This document shows positions 13,856 to 19,910 of a stretch of DNA of 23,380 nucleotides, in pieces; within the stretch, counting starts at the first letter, position 1, and each line of letters starts with the position of its first letter. Made by a program: the position numbers and the translations under genes. Under the pieces are notes generated by a model. That model saw nothing but the letters and a program-made list of their open reading frames with translations. It searched no databases and had not been told where the DNA came from. The stretch is from Gemmatimonadota bacterium. Lineage in GTDB: Bacteria; Gemmatimonadota; Gemmatimonadetes; Gemmatimonadales; Gemmatimonadaceae. The DNA is taken from NCBI GenBank assembly GCA_028287225.1, contig JAQBPZ010000120.1, forward strand, positions 1-23,380, given 5' to 3'.

Positions 13856-13929
13856 GAGCGGCCTCCATCATGAGATGCGCTGCCAGAGCCTTCGACTCGT
13901 CGTCGTACGCCCTCTCTCACGCTCATGGC

Positions 13930-13958
13930 AAGATACGACTGCGGGGTCTACCCCACAA
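13930..13958 (-). promoter_or_regulatory. Possible promoter with GGGGT-CT-ACCCC operator in its spacer
   Basis: On the minus strand TTGTGG (13958-13953) and TATCTT (13935-13930) are 17 bp apart and lie upstream of the unknown gene starting at 13855. The spacer holds GGGGT-CT-ACCCC (plus-strand 13943-13954). Such operators between -35 and -10 are typical of metal-responsive control; the GC-core resembles copper-repressor sites, but half-sites are oriented opposite to the CsoR box at 17764. The hexamers are only moderate matches (3/6 and 4/6). Confidence 0.35.
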
Positions 13959-14012
13959 GCCTCGCGAAACCCGCTGCACGCTGCAGGAGGTCGCGGCTGA
14001 ACGGCACGATCG

Positions 14013-14028
14013 GTGCTCGTTCGAGCAC
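14013..14028 (-). terminator. Short hairpin just after csoR, weak terminator candidate
   Basis: GTGCTCG-TT-CGAGCAC (14013-14028) is a 16-nt near-perfect palindrome starting 13 bp beyond the csoR stop. It could fold as a 6-bp stem with a 4-nt loop at the end of the copper operon transcript. There is no T-run, so the evidence for termination is position only. The rest of 13856-14041 shows just the promoter candidate described at 13930. Confidence 0.35.
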
Positions 14029-14041
14029 GTGCGTATGTCGC

Positions 14042-14371
14042 TCAGCGCGAGTGCTTGTACATCATGTCCACCAGCTCGTCGTACATCGGCTCTGCCTCCT
14101 CGGGCCCCGCCTCGATCGCCGCGACGGCGCAGTGCTTCAGGTGGTTACGCATCAGCTCCCGGCCCACCGACCGCAACGCTTCGTGCACGGACGAGATCTG
14201 TGTCATGATGTCGGCGCAGTAGCGGTCCTCCTCCACCATCTTCTGGAGGCCGCGCACCTGGCCCTCGATGCGACGCAGCCGCTTGAGGTTTCGGTCCTTC
14301 CCATCGGCCTCCACGCCGACGGCCTTGCGCCCGTCATGGGCGTGGATGGTGCGCGTCGTCTTCGTCGCCAT
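14042..14371 (-). CDS. csoR: CsoR-family copper-sensing repressor
   Basis: A 109-residue, all-helical, tetrameric repressor of the CsoR/RcnR (DUF156) family that leaves DNA when it binds Cu(I). The Cu(I) ligands are in place: Cys52 (RYCADI), His77 and Cys81 (NHLKHC), with the same spacing (25 and 4) as Cys36-His61-Cys65 of Mycobacterium CsoR. The core signature NLKRLRRIEGQVRGLQKMVE (28-47) supplies DNA-binding residues. A 27-residue polar, His-containing N-terminal tail precedes the core. AAGGGGAG lies ahead of ATG 14371. The gene is 128 bp downstream of copA on the same strand, so it is probably the last repressor gene of the operon it controls (site at 17764-17778). RcnR/FrmR alternatives are less likely given the Cys-His-Cys set and the neighbours. 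Confidence 0.94.
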   Translation of the reverse strand: MATKTTRTIHAHDGRKAVGVEADGKDRNLKRLRRIEGQVRGLQKMVEEDRYCADIMTQISSVHEALRSVGRELMRNHLKHCAVAAIEAGPEEAEPMYDELVDMMYKHSR

Positions 14372-14409
14372 CGGAATCTCCCCTTCTCGTGCATCCGACC
14401 ATGGTTGTT

Positions 14410-14431
14410 CGTGGGCCCGAAGTGGCCCACG
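14410..14431 (-). repeat. 8-bp inverted repeat between copA and csoR
   Basis: CGTGGGCC (14410-14417) and GGCCCACG (14424-14431) flank a 6-nt loop; on the transcript the loop reads ACUUCG. It lies in the 128-bp gap between the copA stop and csoR start. It has no T-run, so it is better viewed as a possible attenuator, processing or mRNA-stability element than as a terminator. Confidence 0.45.
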
Positions 14432-14499
14432 CGCCTTTCAGTGCAGCTACGGAAACCCGCGATCCCCGGCACCGGCGGCCGGCGTCGAGCGCGATCCGC

Positions 14500-16926
14500 T
14501 CACACGATTCGCGCGGTGCGGAGCCGGAGCGAGTTCGTCACCACGCTCACGCTGCTGAACGCCATCGCCGCGCTCGCGAGGATCGGGCTGAGGAGCAGGC
14601 CGAACACGGGGTAGAGCAGTCCCGCCGCGATCGGAATGCCGATCACGTTGTAGACGAACGCCCAGAACAGGTTCTGCTTCATCGTGCGCATCGTGCGCCG
14701 CGAGAGCTCGATGGCGTGCGCCGCCGAGCGGAGGTCGCCGCGCATGAGCACCACGTCTGCCGCCTCCATGGCGATGTCCGTCCCGGTACCGATGCCGATG
14801 CCGACGTCGGCCTGGGCGATCGCCGGCCCGTCGTTGATGCCGTCGCCCACCATGGCCACTGTCTTTCCCTCGGCCTGCAGGCGCTTCACCTCCGCCACCT
14901 TGCCTTCGGGGAGCACGCCCGCGACCACGCGATCGATCCCTGCCTGTCGCGCAATGGCCTCGGCGGTCCGCTGGTTGTCGCCGGTGAGCATCACGACCTC
15001 CAGCCCCATCGCCCGGAACCGTGCGATGGCTTCGGTCGACGTCGTCTTGATCGGATCGGCCACGGCCACGACCCCGGCGAGGGTTCCATCGATCGCGACG
15101 TACATCGGCGTCCTGCCTTCCCCGGCGAGCCGCTCGGCGTCGTCCCGCATGGGCGACGGATCCACGGCCCAGTCGCGCATGAACTCCTCGTTCCCCACCG
15201 CGACCCCGACTCCGTCGATGATGCCCTGCGCCCCGCGGCCGCTCACCGCCTGGAAGCCCTCGGGCGTCGCGAGTGCGAGTCCCCTGTCCTTCGCATGCCG
15301 GACGATGGCGTCGGCAAGCGGGTGCTCGCTCGAGGTCTCGAGCGACGCCACGAGCCGCAGCAGGTCGTCCGTGCGCGACACGTAGGCGCCCGTCGGAATC
15401 ACGTCGGTGACCGTCGGCCGGCCTTCCGTGACCGTGCCCGTCTTGTCGAGCACCATCGTGGTGATGCCACCGGCCTGCTGCAGTGCCTCGCCGCCCTTGA
15501 TGAGGACACCCAGCTCGGCCCCCTTGCCGGTGGCGACCATCACCGCCGTGGGCACGGCGAGTCCCATGGCGCATGGGCAGGCGATGATGAGGACCGCGAC
15601 CGCGGCCGCGAAGCCGCGTACCGCCGGGGCCGCGTCGGCGAGCACGAACCAGCCGACGAAGGTGGCGATCGCGATCGACAGGACGATGGGGACGAAGATG
15701 CCACTGATCGTGTCCGCGAGGCGCTGGATGGGCGCCCGCGAGCCCTGTGCATCGCGCATGAGCTTCACGATCTGCGCGAGCATGCTGTCCGCGCCCAGCG
15801 TCGTGGCCGTGTAGCGGAACGCACCGGTGCGGTTGATCGTGCCGCCGATGACCCGGTGACCCGGCTTCTTCGACACCGGGAGCGACTCGCCCGTGAGCAT
15901 CGACTCATCGACGGCGCTCTCGCCCTGGATGACCTGCCCGTCGGTCGGGATGCGCTCCCCGGGCCGCACGACGATCGTCTCGCTGCGCTCCACCGTGTCC
16001 ACGGGCGCATCCACCTCCTCGCCGAAGCGGACGACGCGCGCCGTCTTCGGCTGGAGCGAGACCAGGGCGCGGAGCGCGCTCGACGTCTGCTTCCTGGCCC
16101 GCGCCTCGAACATGTTGCCCGTGAGGATCAGCGCGATGATGATCACGACGGCCTCGTAGTACACGTCCGCCGGCACGCCGCGGCTGGTGAAGAACTCCGG
16201 CATCACCGTGGCCACGAGCGAGTACACGAACGCCGCGCCCGTGCCAACGGCGACCAGCGTGTTCATGTCGGCCGAGTGGTGACGGAAGGCCGCCCAGGCG
16301 CGCGTATAGAAGTGGCGCCCGGCCCACAGCATCACGCCGATCGTCGCGGCGAGCAGGAGCCCCGTGGTGACGCCCACGGGAACGTCGTACAGCCAGGGCG
16401 TCGCCGAGCGGAAGAAGGGGTCGAGCACGCGCATCGCCCAGCGCATGAAGGGATCGCCCGATTCCCCGGACGCACCATGGCCATGCGCGTCGGCCGCGAG
16501 CCGGCTCATGAGCGGCATCGAGACGATCATCGCGATCACGCCGATGATGCCGCTCACGATCGCCTTGCGCCGGAAGTCGTGATACTCCTCATCCTGGGCC
16601 CGGTCCCGCGCCTCCTGCTCCTCGAACGCCGTCTGGTCGGGGTTCGCGAGGTCGGCGCCGTATCCGGTGCTCCGGATGGCCTCGACGAGGCCGTCGGGCG
16701 TCACGGCCGACGGATCGTAGGTGACCGTCGCGCTCTTCATCATGAGGTTCACCGCGGCGTCGGACACGCCGGGCTGCTTCGCGAGCGTCTTCTGCACCCG
16801 CGACTGGCACGCCGCGCAGGTCATCCCGCTCACGGGGATGCGGATGGTCTCGGTGCCGATGGCGCCACCGTTGGCTTCCTTGCCGGTCCGTGCCTCGCTG
16901 GCCCCGGGCTTCAGTGAAGTGCTCAT
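14500..16926 (-). CDS. copA: Cu(I)-exporting P1B-type ATPase
   Basis: An 808-residue inner-membrane pump that drives Cu(I) out of the cytoplasm with ATP. It has one N-terminal heavy-metal domain (GMTCAAC, Cys37 and Cys40), actuator TGES (345-348), ion-path Cys450-Pro-Cys452 in helix 6, phosphorylated Asp494 in DKTGT, ATP-site SEHP (533-536), GDGIND (694-699), and the helix 7/8 residues FVYN (757-760) and MAFSSVSVVTNSLRLR (788-803) specific to copper/silver P1B-1 pumps. A His-rich loop DAHGHG (146-151) follows helix 1. GDGINDGPAIA has Gly where most relatives have Ala (GDGINDAPALA). GAGGAGG lies 8 nt before the ATG, 12 bp after the cupredoxin stop, so the genes are co-transcribed. Confidence 0.97.
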   Translation of the reverse strand: MSTSLKPGASEARTGKEANGGAIGTETIRIPVSGMTCAACQSRVQKTLAKQPGVSDAAVNLMMKSATVTYDPSAVTPDGLVEAIRSTGYGADLANPDQTAFEEQEARDRAQDEEYHDFRRKAIVSGIIGVIAMIVSMPLMSRLAADAHGHGASGESGDPFMRWAMRVLDPFFRSATPWLYDVPVGVTTGLLLAATIGVMLWAGRHFYTRAWAAFRHHSADMNTLVAVGTGAAFVYSLVATVMPEFFTSRGVPADVYYEAVVIIIALILTGNMFEARARKQTSSALRALVSLQPKTARVVRFGEEVDAPVDTVERSETIVVRPGERIPTDGQVIQGESAVDESMLTGESLPVSKKPGHRVIGGTINRTGAFRYTATTLGADSMLAQIVKLMRDAQGSRAPIQRLADTISGIFVPIVLSIAIATFVGWFVLADAAPAVRGFAAAVAVLIIACPCAMGLAVPTAVMVATGKGAELGVLIKGGEALQQAGGITTMVLDKTGTVTEGRPTVTDVIPTGAYVSRTDDLLRLVASLETSSEHPLADAIVRHAKDRGLALATPEGFQAVSGRGAQGIIDGVGVAVGNEEFMRDWAVDPSPMRDDAERLAGEGRTPMYVAIDGTLAGVVAVADPIKTTSTEAIARFRAMGLEVVMLTGDNQRTAEAIARQAGIDRVVAGVLPEGKVAEVKRLQAEGKTVAMVGDGINDGPAIAQADVGIGIGTGTDIAMEAADVVLMRGDLRSAAHAIELSRRTMRTMKQNLFWAFVYNVIGIPIAAGLLYPVFGLLLSPILASAAMAFSSVSVVTNSLRLRTARIV

Positions 16927-16938
16927 GGCGGTGCCTCC

Positions 16939-17364
16939 TCAGTCCTCGGCGATGATGGCGCCGCGGAGCATGCTCATGCCGCAGCTGAAGTCGTAGCGGC
17001 CCGCCCTGGGCGGCGTGATCTCGATCGTCGTGCGCTGGCCGGTGGGGAGGAACTTTCGCACGCCGAAATCCGGCAGCACGACCTCCTCCGAGCAGCTTCC
17101 CGAGTCCTTGCGGTCGAACACCAGGCGCACCGGCTGACCCGCCTTCACGCGCACCTGCTGCGGGCTGTAGCCGCCATCCACGGTGATCGTGACCTGCGCC
17201 GGCGAGGAGCCGGCTGCGCTCTCGCCGGCGTCTCCGCGCCCCGCGGCGACCACGGCGTGCACCGCGGCCGTGCGGCCGGCGAGGAAGAAGTACCAGTTCA
17301 CCCAGGCGATCGCCGCGAGCCCACCGAGGATCACGAGCCATTCGGTCATCGTCATGGTCTGCAT
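16939..17364 (-). CDS. Membrane-anchored cupredoxin-like copper-binding protein
   Basis: A 141-residue protein with one N-terminal helix (MTEWLVILGGLAAIAWVNWYFFLAG, about 7-31), a short linker, and a cupredoxin beta-barrel from about 55 that probably faces the periplasm. Domain marks are VTITVDGGYSPQQVRVKAGQ then PVRLVFDRKDSGSCSEEVVL, and DFSCGMSMLRGAII near the end. Likely copper ligands are the Cys of SGSCSEE and the Cys and Met residues of SCGMSM, a Cys/Met set unlike the His-Cys-His-Met of plastocyanin and better suited to holding Cu(I). It lies between copZ and copA and could pass copper to or accept it from the pump. ATG 17364 has AGGACAGG upstream; inner ATGs at 17355 are possible. Confidence 0.85.
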   Translation of the reverse strand: MQTMTMTEWLVILGGLAAIAWVNWYFFLAGRTAAVHAVVAAGRGDAGESAAGSSPAQVTITVDGGYSPQQVRVKAGQPVRLVFDRKDSGSCSEEVVLPDFGVRKFLPTGQRTTIEITPPRAGRYDFSCGMSMLRGAIIAED

Positions 17365-17399
17365 GTGCCTGTCCTGGAGGCGCTGGTGCTGTGACGCTG

Positions 17400-17422
17400 G
17401 CGCGCGCCGCGACGGCGCGCGC
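17400..17422 (-). repeat. 10-bp GC hairpin between copZ and cupredoxin gene
   Basis: GCGCGCGCCG (17400-17409) and CGGCGCGCGC (17413-17422) enclose only CGA. The hairpin sits in the 110-bp gap after copZ and 36 bp before the cupredoxin ATG. It could hold back transcription or protect the 3' end of a short copZ message, giving more chaperone than pump. No T-run is present. Confidence 0.55.
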
Positions 17423-17474
17423 TCGTGGATGTGACTATCCGCCCGCCAGTGCGCCCGCGAGGCGCGTTCCGCAT

Positions 17475-17690
17475 TCAGGCTGCCCTGACGTCCTTGACGT
17501 CGTAGCCCTGACCCTCGATCGCCTGCGCGATCTGGTCGCTCGTTGCGGTAGCGGGGTCGAAGGCGACGGTGGCCTGGCCGACCTTCACTTCCTCTATCGT
17601 GACGCCGGCGAGCTCCCTGATCGCCTTGCCGACCGTCTTCACGCAGTGGCCGCAGGTCATGCCGTCGATGTTCAGCGTAACGCGTTCCAT
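17475..17690 (-). CDS. copZ: Copper chaperone (heavy-metal-associated domain)
   Basis: A 71-residue cytoplasmic copper carrier consisting of a single HMA domain. The Cu(I) site is GMTCGHCVKTV with Cys13 and Cys16 (the intervening Gly-His is common in CopZ), and the fold ends in QGYDVKDV as usual. AGGAGGAA directly precedes ATG 17690. It is the first gene after the copper-controlled promoter (17809-17781), so it heads the copZ-cupredoxin-copA-csoR transcript and would deliver Cu(I) to the CopA heavy-metal domain. Confidence 0.95.
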   Translation of the reverse strand: MERVTLNIDGMTCGHCVKTVGKAIRELAGVTIEEVKVGQATVAFDPATATSDQIAQAIEGQGYDVKDVRAA

Positions 17691-17763
17691 GGTTCCTCCT
17701 CGAGCCGTTGCTCGGCGTCATCAGGTCCAGGACCTGGCCTGGCTTCCGGGAGCACGCGGGAAG

Positions 17764-17778
17764 TACCCCCCACGGGTA
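17764..17778. promoter_or_regulatory. CsoR-type operator
   Basis: TACCC-CCCAC-GGGTA (17764-17768, 17774-17778) has the GC-core, TA-flanked inverted repeat that CsoR proteins bind in copper operons. It begins 2 bp after the -10 box of the copZ promoter and covers the expected transcription start. A third half-site, ATACCC at 17788-17793, forms another inverted repeat with GGGTAT at 17774-17779 around the -10, so two repressor tetramers could bind side by side. Confidence 0.75.
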
Positions 17779-17780
17779 TC

Positions 17781-17809
17781 AATATACATACCCCCTCCCC
17801 CTATGTCAA
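17781..17809 (-). promoter_or_regulatory. Sigma-70 promoter of the copper operon
   Basis: On the minus strand TTGACA (17809-17804) is a perfect -35 box, the spacer is exactly 17 bp, and TATATT (17786-17781) matches five of six -10 bases. Transcription should start near 17774, about 84 nt before copZ. The G-run inside the spacer and the adjoining operator fit strong expression that is held off by CsoR. The wider 332-bp divergent region (17691-18022) holds this promoter and the regulator's operator and no gene. Confidence 0.85.
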
Positions 17810-17937
17810 CCGGGCCCCGCCGAATCAGGCGGTGCCGGGAGCCAGTGCGCTCCCACGGCGCCCTGCGCATGCCTCGGATCGGGCGTTCGCCGGAGGCTGC
17901 CGAGTCCGTTCCCGACCTGCCGCCCGAGCACGGCCCT

Positions 17938-17980
17938 TTGCCGAAAGTCCCGCGAGGCGTTAGTTTAGTTTGTTCTAAAC
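17938..17980 (+). promoter_or_regulatory. Operator GTTTAG-6-CTAAAC and probable promoter of the GbsR-type regulator
   Basis: GTTTAG (17963-17968) and CTAAAC (17975-17980) form a perfect inverted repeat with a 6-bp spacer, 42 bp before the regulator start. The block is AT-rich in an otherwise GC-rich region. TTGCCG (17938-17943) and TAGTTT (17961-17966), 17 bp apart, are modest -35/-10 candidates, which would put the operator over the -10. Autoregulation by the product at 18023 is the natural reading. Confidence 0.6.
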
Positions 17981-18022
17981 ACACTGAACGGCTGTCGAAT
18001 AGCACCTCGAGGATGGAAGAAC

Positions 18023-18505
18023 ATGGCGGACACGGACAGCTGGTTCATCGAGCAACTCGGGATCGGCGCCGAGGCGGACGGATTCTCCAGGATCGCCGGC
18101 CGCCTCTTCGGCGCCCTGCTGCTGAGTGCCGAGCCGCGATCCCTCGATTCGCTCGTCGCCGAGCTCGGCGTGAGCAAGGCGAGCATCAGCATCGAGGCCC
18201 GGCGGCTCGTCGAGCGATCCGTGGCCCAGCGCGTCGGCGTGGTCGGCGACCGCCGCGACTACTATCAGCTCGTCCCGCATTTCTACTCCGGCCTCATGCG
18301 GGCGCGCGTCGAGCGATGGAAAGCGATGCGGCTCCTGATGGCCCGCCTGCAGGCCGAAGACTCGACGCGCGACCCCGTTGTTCGCGAGCGCCTGGCTGAG
18401 ATCAGCACCGTCCATGACCTCGTTGCCATGCGCATCGAGGAGGCGCTGTGCGAACTGGAGCAGTACGCCGCGGACGCCGACGCCGCACAGTTTCGGCGCT
18501 CCTGA
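18023..18505 (+). CDS. GbsR/MarR-type transcriptional regulator of the RND pump
   Basis: A 160-residue winged-helix regulator. The DNA-binding domain spans about 22-85: a helix at FSRIAGRLFGALLLS, SLDSLVAELGVSKASISIEA (helices 2-3, 40-59), RRLVERSVAQRVGVVGDRRD (60-79, reaching the wing) and YYQLVPHFYSG. This matches the GbsR branch (GRLFG-LL and SKASIS-RRL patterns) rather than classical MarR. The C-terminal helices (90-150) would form the dimer and ligand region. GGATGGAAG lies ahead of ATG 18023. The RND genes begin 157 bp downstream on the same strand, and the inverted repeat at 17963-17980 lies in its own promoter. It is probably the local repressor of the pump; the inducing ligand is unknown. 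Confidence 0.88.
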   Translation: MADTDSWFIEQLGIGAEADGFSRIAGRLFGALLLSAEPRSLDSLVAELGVSKASISIEARRLVERSVAQRVGVVGDRRDYYQLVPHFYSGLMRARVERWKAMRLLMARLQAEDSTRDPVVRERLAEISTVHDLVAMRIEEALCELEQYAADADAAQFRRS

Positions 18506-18624
18506 TGCACAGGCATTCCAGCACGTTCGACGAGCGCGCTGAGGCTCCCTCCCCGCGATCCAGGCGGATCGCCATTCCGCTCACCGCACCCGCGCCATCC
18601 CGGCGGGTCGGCTCCGTCGTGCGC

Positions 18625-18636
18625 GTCGTGCACGAC
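18625..18636. promoter_or_regulatory. 12-bp palindrome ahead of the pump genes
   Basis: GTCGTGCACGAC is a perfect palindrome in the 157-bp gap between the regulator and the membrane-fusion gene, 27 bp before the GTG start. It is a possible binding site or short hairpin. It does not resemble the GTTTAG/CTAAAC operator. Palindromes of this size do occur by chance in DNA this rich in G and C. Confidence 0.25.
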
Positions 18637-18662
18637 ACTTCGTTCCTCTGGTCGACACGTTC

Positions 18663-19910
18663 GTGACACGTCTCCACCACGCCCCACGCCCCGCAGACGC
18701 GGGCGCGCCATCCATCGGCCGCCGGCCGTTCGCGCGCACCGCATCCGCACGCATCGCAGGTATCGCCCTCCTGCTCGCCGGCTGCGGCGGCAAGCCCACG
18801 CCCCAGGCGCCGCCCGCGGCAGAGGTCAGCATCATCACGGTGAGCGCGCAGCCGCTCGTCAACCTCATCGAGGTGCCGGGCAGGCTCCAGGCGGTTCGCA
18901 CCGCCGAGGTGCGTGCCCGGGTGGACGGCATCGTGCAGCGGCGCCTCTATACGGAAGGCACCGACGTGCGTCAGGGCCAGGCGCTCTTCAGCATCGATCC
19001 CCGGCAGCTCACCGCACAGCTGAGCGGCGCGCAGGCAGCGCTGGCCCGGGCGGAGGCCACCGCCGCGAACGCCGCGCAGGATGTGGACCGCTACAAGGGG
19101 CTCGTGGCGCAGCGCGCGCTCAGCCAGCAGGAATACGACGCCGCCGTCGCACGGCTGCGCACCGCGCAGGCGGACGTGGCGCAGAACCGGGCGCAGGTCG
19201 CGTCCGCGCGCTTGAGCCTCGGCTACACCACCGTCACCGCCCCGATCTCGGGGCGCGCCGGCCGCGCGGCGGTCACCGAGGGAGCGCTCGTGAGCGCGGG
19301 CGGCGCCACGCTGCTCACGACCATCGAGCAGCTCGATCCCATCTACGCGAACTTCTCGCAGTCCAGCGGCGAGCTGCTCGCGCTGCGCAAGCAGATGACG
19401 TCCGGCGCGATCGATCTCCCCACGCTCAACCGCATTCCCGTGCGCCTGGTGCTCGAGGACGGCACCGTGTACCAGCAGCCGGGCCAGCTCGACTTCCTGG
19501 ACCTCAGCATCGACGAGCGGACGGGGACCGCCGCGCTGCGGGCCCAGTTCCCCAACCCGCAGCGCACGTTGCTGCCGGGGCAGTTCGTGCGGGCCCGCAT
19601 CGAGGCGGGCGTGCGCCCCGGCGGGCTGCTCATCCCGCAGCGCGCCGTGAAGCTGGCGCCGCAGGGCGCCACCGTGCTCGTCGTCAACCCGAAGAGCGTC
19701 GTCGAGAGCCGTGCCGTGACGCTCGGATCGCTCCAGGGCGATGCGTGGTCCATCCTCTCCGGACTCGCGCCGGGTGACCGCGTGATCGTGGACGGGCTGC
19801 AGAAGGCCGTCGTCGGACAGCCGGTGAAGGCGGTCGCGGCCAAGGCAGCGCCCCGCGCGGTGCCCGTGCCCGTCGCCGGCGCGGACGCGCCGGCCCCGGT
19901 GGCGCGATGA
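18663..19910 (+). CDS. RND efflux periplasmic adaptor (membrane-fusion) lipoprotein
   Basis: A 415-residue adaptor that links the RND pump to the outer-membrane channel. A 30-residue basic leader and the hydrophobic IAGIALLLAGC end in a lipobox (Leu38-Ala-Gly-Cys41), so it is a lipoprotein on the inner membrane. Then come VPGRLQAVRTAEVRARVDGI (first half of the lipoyl domain), an alpha-hairpin rich in Ala/Gln (about 115-185), GYTTVTAPISGRAGRAAVTEGALV (second half of the lipoyl domain), the beta-barrel with DERTGTAALRAQFPNPQRTLLPGQFVRARIE, and a Pro/Ala tail. This is the order seen in AcrA/MexA. GTG 18663 is the only start that leaves a signal peptide. It overlaps the pump gene as ATGA. Confidence 0.95.
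   Translation: MTRLHHAPRPADAGAPSIGRRPFARTASARIAGIALLLAGCGGKPTPQAPPAAEVSIITVSAQPLVNLIEVPGRLQAVRTAEVRARVDGIVQRRLYTEGTDVRQGQALFSIDPRQLTAQLSGAQAALARAEATAANAAQDVDRYKGLVAQRALSQQEYDAAVARLRTAQADVAQNRAQVASARLSLGYTTVTAPISGRAGRAAVTEGALVSAGGATLLTTIEQLDPIYANFSQSSGELLALRKQMTSGAIDLPTLNRIPVRLVLEDGTVYQQPGQLDFLDLSIDERTGTAALRAQFPNPQRTLLPGQFVRARIEAGVRPGGLLIPQRAVKLAPQGATVLVVNPKSVVESRAVTLGSLQGDAWSILSGLAPGDRVIVDGLQKAVVGQPVKAVAAKAAPRAVPVPVAGADAPAPVAR

Noticed and set aside
14389..16917. An 842-codon plus-strand frame opposite copA
   Set aside because: Antisense shadow of copA: composition is Arg/His/Asp-rich, no fold is suggested, and copA has all its catalytic motifs in the other strand.
17400..17422. Reading the copZ-cupredoxin hairpin as an intrinsic terminator
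   Set aside because: The stem is strong but no T-run follows on the minus strand and the loop is only three bases. It is kept as a hairpin of unknown role.
17721..18005. A 94-codon minus-strand ORF upstream of copZ
   Set aside because: It runs through the copper promoter, operator and regulator operator, has no family likeness, and is better explained as open frame within regulatory DNA.
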